Shown piece after piece: positions 59,907 to 64,000 of a stretch of 64,000 nucleotides of DNA. Position numbers and translations under genes: made by a program. The notes beneath the pieces are model-generated. The model was not told where the DNA came from, searched no databases, and saw nothing but the letters and a program-made list of their open reading frames with translations. The stretch comes from Brevibacillus agri (lineage in GTDB: Bacteria; Bacillota; Bacilli; Brevibacillales; Brevibacillaceae). How positions within the stretch are numbered: position 1 is the stretch's first letter; each line of letters opens with the position of its first letter. Where the stretch lies: the NCBI RefSeq assembly GCF_004117055.1, contig NZ_CP026363.1:1589001-1653000 (forward strand). Direction: 5' to 3'.

Positions 59907-60893
59907 GTGAACAAGCTGGTGGACATTCGCAAGCTGAGTACGCATTTCAAGTCGGAGCTGGGCGTGGTCAAGGCGGTAGACGGCCTCGACTTGCGCGTGC
60001 AGCCTGGCGAGACGGTGTGCATCGTCGGCGAGTCGGGCTGCGGCAAGAGCGCTGCGGCCATGTCGCTGATGGGGCTGATCTCGGAGGCGGCGGGAAAAAT
60101 CGTCGGCGGAGAAGTGTGGTTCGCGGGCCGCGACTTGCGCAAGGTGAGCAAGGAGGAACTGCGCAAACTGCGCGGCAACGAACTGGCGATGATTTTTCAG
60201 GAGCCGATGTCGTCGCTCAATCCGGTGTTGACGATCGGCGAGCAAATCATGGAGCCGCTGATCGAGCACAAGCGGCTGCGCAAAAAAGAAGCGCTGGCAA
60301 AAGCGATCGAGCTGATCGAGCTGGTCGGCATTCCCCGCGCCAGGGAGATCGCCAAAGCGTACCCGCACGAGCTGAGCGGCGGGATGCTGCAACGGATCAT
60401 GATCGCGATTGCGATTTCCTGCCATCCGCGCCTGTTGATTGCCGACGAGCCGACGACCGCGCTCGATGTGACGATCCAGGCGCAAATTCTCGATCTCTTG
60501 CGCAAGATCAAGCAAGAGTCAGGCACGGCGATCCTGCTGATTACGCACGATCTGGGTGTGGTCGCAGAAATGGCCGATCACGTGGTGGTCATGTACGCCG
60601 GAAAAGTGGTCGAGGAAGCTCCCGTCGAAGCGCTGTTCGAATCGCCGCTGCACCCGTACACGCAAGGCTTGCTTCGCTCGAAGCCCGTGCTGAACCAGCG
60701 GCAGGCCAAGCTGTACTCGATCCCCGGCCAGGTGCCGCATCCGGCGACGCTCGGCGAGTCCTGCTACTTCCACGACCGCTGCGCGCATTGCCTGGACAAG
60801 TGCCGGGTGCAACATCCGCCGCTGCGCGAGCTGGGCGACGGGAGGAAGGTAGCCTGCTGGCTGCACGAGGAGGAATTTGGCTATGACCGGTAA
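59907..60893 (+). CDS. oppD: Oligopeptide ABC transporter ATPase (DppD/OppD)
   Basis: The GTG start at 59907 lies eight bases after oppC. The 328-residue ATPase has Walker A GESGCGKS, signature LSGGM (LSGGMLQRI), Walker [13 protein letters not shown] and a C-terminal oligo_HPY zinc/iron-sulphur-like domain ([14 protein letters not shown]). It hydrolyses ATP for the permeases and works with OppF. Confidence 0.94.
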   Translation: MNKLVDIRKLSTHFKSELGVVKAVDGLDLRVQPGETVCIVGESGCGKSAAAMSLMGLISEAAGKIVGGEVWFAGRDLRKVSKEELRKLRGNELAMIFQEPMSSLNPVLTIGEQIMEPLIEHKRLRKKEALAKAIELIELVGIPRAREIAKAYPHELSGGMLQRIMIAIAISCHPRLLIADEPTTALDVTIQAQILDLLRKIKQESGTAILLITHDLGVVAEMADHVVVMYAGKVVEEAPVEALFESPLHPYTQGLLRSKPVLNQRQAKLYSIPGQVPHPATLGESCYFHDRCAHCLDKCRVQHPPLRELGDGRKVACWLHEEEFGYDR

Positions 60894-61848
60894 TCTGGTG
60901 GAAGTGCATCGGCTGAAAAAATATTACCCGATCACAGGCGGGCTGTTGGGGCGGACGGTCGGCCACGTCAAGGCAGTGGACGACGTCAGCTTTTCGATCA
61001 AAAAAGGCGAGACGTTCGGGCTGGTCGGCGAGTCCGGCAGTGGAAAAAGCACGACCGGGCGCACGATTTTGCGGCTGCTGGAAAAGACGGCAGGCGAGGT
61101 GCGCTTTCAAGGAATCGACGTGCACGCCCTGTCCAAAGCGGAACTGCGCGCCCTGCGCCCGCGCATGCAGTTTATTTTCCAGGACCCGTACAGCTCGCTC
61201 AATCCGCGCATTCGCATCGGGGAGGCGCTGGGCGAGGCGCTTCTGGACCACGGGCTTGCCGCGCCCGCCGAGGCGAGAGAGCGGGTGCTTGCCGTCATGG
61301 AGCTGTGCGGGCTTGCGCCTTATCACATCGACCGCTACCCGCATGAGTTTTCCGGCGGTCAGCGCCAGCGGATCGGGATTGCGCGCGCGATCATCCTCAA
61401 CCCGGATTTCATCGTGGCAGACGAGCCGGTTTCAGCCCTGGACGTGTCGATTCAGGCGCAAATTATTAATCTGTTTGCGGAGTTGCAGGAGCAGCAGCAG
61501 TTGACGTATTTGTTCATTTCCCACGACTTGAGCGTCGTCGAGCATTTGTGCTCGCGGATTGGCGTCATGTACCTCGGCTCATTGGTGGAGCTGTCCTCCC
61601 GCGACGAGCTGTTTGCCGAGCCGCTTCATCCGTACACGAAGGCGCTCTTGTCGTCCGTTCCGCTACCGATTCCGCGGCACAAGCGCGAGCGGATCGTTTT
61701 GCAGGGAGACATGCCAAGCCCTGCCAATCCGCCCGCAGGCTGCAAGTTCCACACGCGCTGCCCGTACGCGATGGAGCTGTGCAGCGAGCAGGCCCCGGCT
61801 TTTCGCGAAGTAAGCCGGGACAGATTCGTCGCCTGCCATCTGGTCTAG
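60883..61848 (+). CDS. oppF: Oligopeptide ABC transporter ATPase (DppF/OppF)
   Basis: AGGAGG stands nine bases before ATG 60883 (MTGNLVE), favouring it over TTG 60877. The 321-residue ATPase has Walker A GESGSGKS, signature FSGGQRQRI, Walker [13 protein letters not shown] and a C-terminal [14 protein letters not shown] block. It overlaps oppD by 11 bp. Confidence 0.94.
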   Translation: MTGNLVEVHRLKKYYPITGGLLGRTVGHVKAVDDVSFSIKKGETFGLVGESGSGKSTTGRTILRLLEKTAGEVRFQGIDVHALSKAELRALRPRMQFIFQDPYSSLNPRIRIGEALGEALLDHGLAAPAEARERVLAVMELCGLAPYHIDRYPHEFSGGQRQRIGIARAIILNPDFIVADEPVSALDVSIQAQIINLFAELQEQQQLTYLFISHDLSVVEHLCSRIGVMYLGSLVELSSRDELFAEPLHPYTKALLSSVPLPIPRHKRERIVLQGDMPSPANPPAGCKFHTRCPYAMELCSEQAPAFREVSRDRFVACHLV

Positions 61849-62131
61849 CTGCTGCGAAAAAGGGAGAGTAGAGGCATTGACCGAGAGAGAAAGTATATGA
61901 TAAACTCGTTATAAATCAAAGTAAGTATATCGGTTTTTGTTAAATAGCTGATCGGACTACCGAAGGCTCCCGTGCAGACAACCAGCATGTCTTGTTCATC
62001 GGGAGTCTTTCTGCTATCAACCGGAAAAGAGGTGAAGTACCAAAGCAACCGCACAGCGTGGAAATGCAATGGACATACATGAACGCCAGCGATACCGGAT
62101 TTGCGCAGCCTCTCGAAGCCCCGTGCTCTCA
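61849..62131 (+). other. Gene-free region with a putative promoter and leader hairpin
   Basis: A possible promoter TTGACC (61877-61882) - 16 bp - GATAAA (61899-61904) precedes a hairpin AAGGCTCCCG / CGGGAGTCTT (about 61964-62014). That hairpin encloses a smaller AGACA/TGTCT stem. The region up to 62131 has a short frame ending MQWTYMNASDTGFAQPLEAP without a good start site. I recognise no known riboswitch class. It may encode a small RNA or an attenuated leader for the YezD gene. Confidence 0.4.
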
Positions 62132-62161
62132 TTGACAAAAAAGGGGACCGAGGGGTATCAT
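62132..62161 (+). promoter_or_regulatory. Sigma-A promoter of the YezD/DUF2325 unit
   Basis: A perfect -35 TTGACA (62132-62137) and -10 TATCAT (62156-62161) are separated by 18 bp, about 78 bp before the YezD start codon. Confidence 0.7.
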
Positions 62162-62238
62162 TAGGAAACAAAACATACTAAATAGGTAGGAATAATATAC
62201 ATTGATTTTTTTCGCCAAAAACAGGGAGGAGTGACCAT

Positions 62239-62433
62239 ATGGCAAAGAAAGAGAATGCCCTGGATGAACGGTTGTGGGAGAGAATCGCGCGTGCGTTGGA
62301 CAGCTTGGAATACGGCTCCATTCACATCGTGGTTCACGACTCGCAGGTGGTCCAGATCGAGCGGACCGAAAAATACAGGCTCCCTGCTGAAAAGGCGGAG
62401 ACGAAGTACAATCAGGCACGAACAGGCAGATAG
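62239..62433 (+). CDS. yezD: YezD-family small protein (DUF2292)
   Basis: GGGAGGAG stands before the ATG. The 64-residue protein matches the YezD pattern: a helix LDERLWERIARALDSLEYGSI followed by strands IHIVVHDSQVVQIERTEKYRL (core VVQIERTEK). Family members are small cytoplasmic proteins often found beside sulphur-uptake genes; their role is not known. Confidence 0.88.
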   Translation: MAKKENALDERLWERIARALDSLEYGSIHIVVHDSQVVQIERTEKYRLPAEKAETKYNQARTGR

Positions 62434-62504
62434 CAAGCGGAGCAAACAGGCCCAGCGCACGACAGATTGATACTGACGGGAGAATAGAGAGGAGGAGCTT
62501 TGTT

Positions 62505-62786
62505 ATGGCAGGCGTTCTTGTAGTAGGTGGAGATCGGGTAGGGGAAATCGAGAGCTTGTTGCAGGATAAAGGGTTTCGCAATGTGTATCACGTTTCCGGA
62601 CGAAAAAAATCGGACGTAAAGGCGACGATTCCTGCCGATACGGAGCTGGTTCTCGTCTTTATCAACTTCGTCAGCCACAGTCTCAGCAAAAACATCAAGA
62701 AGCTGGCGAAGCAAAAGCACGTCCCGATCGTCTTTTGCAGACGGTCGTGTGACGCGGTTTCCATGCACCAGCCAGCGATCAGCTAA
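62505..62786 (+). CDS. DUF2325 small protein
   Basis: The 93-residue protein has the DUF2325 fold pattern: VLVVGGDRVGEIESLL, HVSGRKKSDVK, VLVFINFVSHSLSKNIKKLAK (core NFVSHSLSKNIK) and PIVFCRRS. That is a small Rossmann-like domain with conserved GGD and Cys-Arg-Arg. AGAGGAGGAG precedes the ATG. It follows YezD by 71 bp and ends before a terminator-like palindrome, so both probably share a transcript. The function is unknown. Confidence 0.88.
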   Translation: MAGVLVVGGDRVGEIESLLQDKGFRNVYHVSGRKKSDVKATIPADTELVLVFINFVSHSLSKNIKKLAKQKHVPIVFCRRSCDAVSMHQPAIS

Positions 62787-62825
62787 CCCCTGTCTACCGG
62801 ACAATTCCATATTCGCGCGTGAATA

Positions 62826-62855
62826 GAAGTATTCAAGACTGAATACTTCTTTTTT
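62826..62855 (+). terminator. Terminator-like palindrome (also possible operator)
   Basis: A perfect 10-bp stem, GAAGTATTCA (62826-62835) with TGAATACTTC (62840-62849), loop of four, then six T: a good terminator for the DUF2325 gene. Its core GTATTCA-n4-TGAATAC is repeated at 62959, so it may also bind a regulator. Confidence 0.75.
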
Positions 62856-62958
62856 GCGTAATCGGAAAACGAAAAAATGGGCAGCCTGATCGTGTGGGCC
62901 GCGTTTTTTCCCAGGGAAGACAGGCGGAAATTTTTGCCGGAACTGCCCAAAGCAAAAA

Positions 62959-63022
62959 GTATTCAGCGTTGAATACGCGAAGGGAACAGCGCCCGCAAAA
63001 ACGATCTGGCACAAAATTTGCA
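62959..63022 (+). promoter_or_regulatory. Sigma-54 promoter with GTATTCA-n4-TGAATAC enhancer-like sites
   Basis: TGGCACAAAATTTGCA (63007-63022) is a perfect -24/-12 element (TGGCAC-n5-TTGCA). GTATTCA-gcgt-TGAATAC lies at 62959-62976, and the same half-sites occur at 62829-62846, about 30 and 160 bp before the -24 box. Two identical palindromes ahead of a sigma-54 promoter are typical of an enhancer-binding protein's sites. The start codon of the binding-protein gene is at 63071. Confidence 0.85.
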
Positions 63023-63070
63023 GAATATTTATGCATCAACCGTTCGCCGAACCAAAAAATGGGGGTAAGC

Positions 63071-64000
63071 ATGAAAAAACCAGTTGTCATCACAAGTCTC
63101 TTGGTTTTGCTATCCGGATTGTTTGCAGGCTGCAGCAACAGTGCGCCCACGAATCAGGCAGCGCCAGACTCGCAAGGGCAGCCGTCATCCGAAGCGGCTT
63201 CGCCTGCACCGGCAGCCAGCCAGATTTTGCGCATGAACGCCTCCGAGCCGGAAACATTGGACTCCGGCATGTCCAACGACGTCATTTCCGGCGCGTTTAT
63301 CCGCTCTTTGTACGACTCGCTCGTGCGGCTGGACAAGGATGGCAAGCCGGTCAATTCCGTAGCCTCGGACATTTCCATATCGGACGATAAAAAGGTGTAC
63401 ACGTTTACGCTGCGCGACAGCAAATGGAGCAACGGCGACCCTGTGACGGCCAACGAATTCGCTTTTGCCTGGATGCGCGTGCTCGATCCGAAAACAGCGA
63501 GCGGCTCCGCCTACAAATACTACCCGATCAAAAATGCCCGCGCCTTTTTCGAAGGCAAGGCGCAGGCAGCAGATGTCGGCATCAAGGTGATCGACGCCAA
63601 GACTTTGCAGGTCACGCTGGAAAATCCGACCCCGTACTTCCTGACGCTCGCCACCTTCTACTATCCGGTCAACCAAAAAGTGGTCGAGTCCAACCCCGAC
63701 TGGGCGAGAAAGCCGGAAACGATCGTGACAAACGGCCCGTTCAAGCTGGTGAACTGGGAGCATAAAAACAAGATCGAGCTGGCGAAAAACGACCAGTATT
63801 GGGACAAAGACGTCGTGAAGCTGGACGAAATCGAGTTTTCCATGATTGAAGATACGAATACCGAGCTGGAGCTGTTCAACAGCGGCGAACTGGACTGGGC
63901 AGGCGGGCCGATCAGCAGTTTGCCAGCGGATGCAATCGGGCCGCTGCGCGACGAAGGCAAGCTCAAGACGATGGAGCGCGCGACCAACTACTACTTGCTG
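63071..64000 (+). CDS. Peptide ABC transporter binding lipoprotein (OppA/DppE, family 5), partial
   Basis: The ATG at 63071 follows TGGGGGTAAGC. The frame is open to the window end (310 residues seen of about 540). It has a lipoprotein signal (FAGC lipobox, Cys about residue 21), an Ala/Ser/Pro-rich spacer (about 23-50), and the SBP_bac_5 domain: LRMNASEPETLDSGM, SIYDSL-like SLYDSLVRLD, and the family signature region with WSNGDPVTANEFAFAWMRVLD (core NGDPVTANEF). It binds oligopeptides outside the cell, perhaps for the permease genes at 57997-61848, but has its own sigma-54 promoter. Confidence 0.93.
   Translation, partial: MKKPVVITSLLVLLSGLFAGCSNSAPTNQAAPDSQGQPSSEAASPAPAASQILRMNASEPETLDSGMSNDVISGAFIRSLYDSLVRLDKDGKPVNSVASDISISDDKKVYTFTLRDSKWSNGDPVTANEFAFAWMRVLDPKTASGSAYKYYPIKNARAFFEGKAQAADVGIKVIDAKTLQVTLENPTPYFLTLATFYYPVNQKVVESNPDWARKPETIVTNGPFKLVNWEHKNKIELAKNDQYWDKDVVKLDEIEFSMIEDTNTELELFNSGELDWAGGPISSLPADAIGPLRDEGKLKTMERATNYYLL

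Noticed and set aside
61845-62171. 108-codon minus-strand frame after oppF
   Set aside because: It covers the yezD promoter and leader hairpin, has no ribosome binding site, and resembles no family.

Overview
The window looks like chromosomal DNA of a GC-rich, low-GC-phylum (Bacillota) spore-former, most probably Brevibacillus or a close relative. The reasons are strong AGGAGG-type ribosome binding sites, frequent GTG/TTG starts, a SigX/RsiX-type ECF pair, LplJ, NiaP and a Fur box, combined with GC-rich codon use. This assignment is inference; no rRNA or other marker gene lies in the window. No tRNA, rRNA or CRISPR array was seen.

Layout. 1-4424: end of an alpha/beta hydrolase gene, then an exported protein, an OmpR-type histidine kinase/regulator pair and a membrane protein, preceded by four exactly 11-bp-phased TTTAGA/TTTACA boxes. 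4526-11070: six translationally overlapping genes (KAS III, ATP-grasp, OleD-like reductase, metallo-beta-lactamase fold, CapK/F390-synthetase-like adenylating enzyme, GNAT-like) that look like an uncharacterised biosynthetic pathway. 11167-18609: accessory genes (DMT transporter, ArsR-type regulator, LysE, a shrunken AraC, MaoC, a chemoreceptor stump, LplJ, ANT(6), a Fur-controlled siderophore-binding lipoprotein with a frameshift). 18875-20152: an intact IS3-family element that split a terminator. 20198-22181: an ECF sigma factor and an unusual anti-sigma-like protein whose outer domain is a penicillin-binding transpeptidase fold without its catalytic Ser and Lys. 22206-25048: truncated genes joined by deletions, ending in a long inverted repeat.

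25280-39812: NiaP-like transporter, a 24-bp tandem repeat, a WYL regulator divergent from an SDR, an operon of iron-dependent ADH, NtrB/NtrC-type pair and BenE permease facing a sigma-54-promoted zinc ADH, and a tripartite tricarboxylate transporter (TctB-TctA-TctC). 40814-49810: a PAS/sigma-54 activator divergent from an eight-gene operon (Rieske oxygenase, aldehyde dehydrogenase, quaternary-amine ABC transporter, SGNH esterase, D-malate/tartrate-type dehydrogenase). Together these form a plausible route from a carnitine-like compound through malic semialdehyde and D-malate to pyruvate.

49827-64000: small membrane protein, SDR, truncated MalT-like regulator, CapA-like protein, GNAT, MocR-type regulator, an intact IS4-family element with 9-bp target duplication next to a decayed IS3-family element, an oligopeptide ABC operon (permeases B and C, ATPases D and F), YezD and DUF2325 small proteins, and the start of a family-5 peptide-binding lipoprotein with a perfect sigma-54 promoter and two identical upstream palindromes. 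Three sigma-54 promoters and two enhancer-binding proteins in one window make RpoN-controlled catabolism the main regulatory theme.
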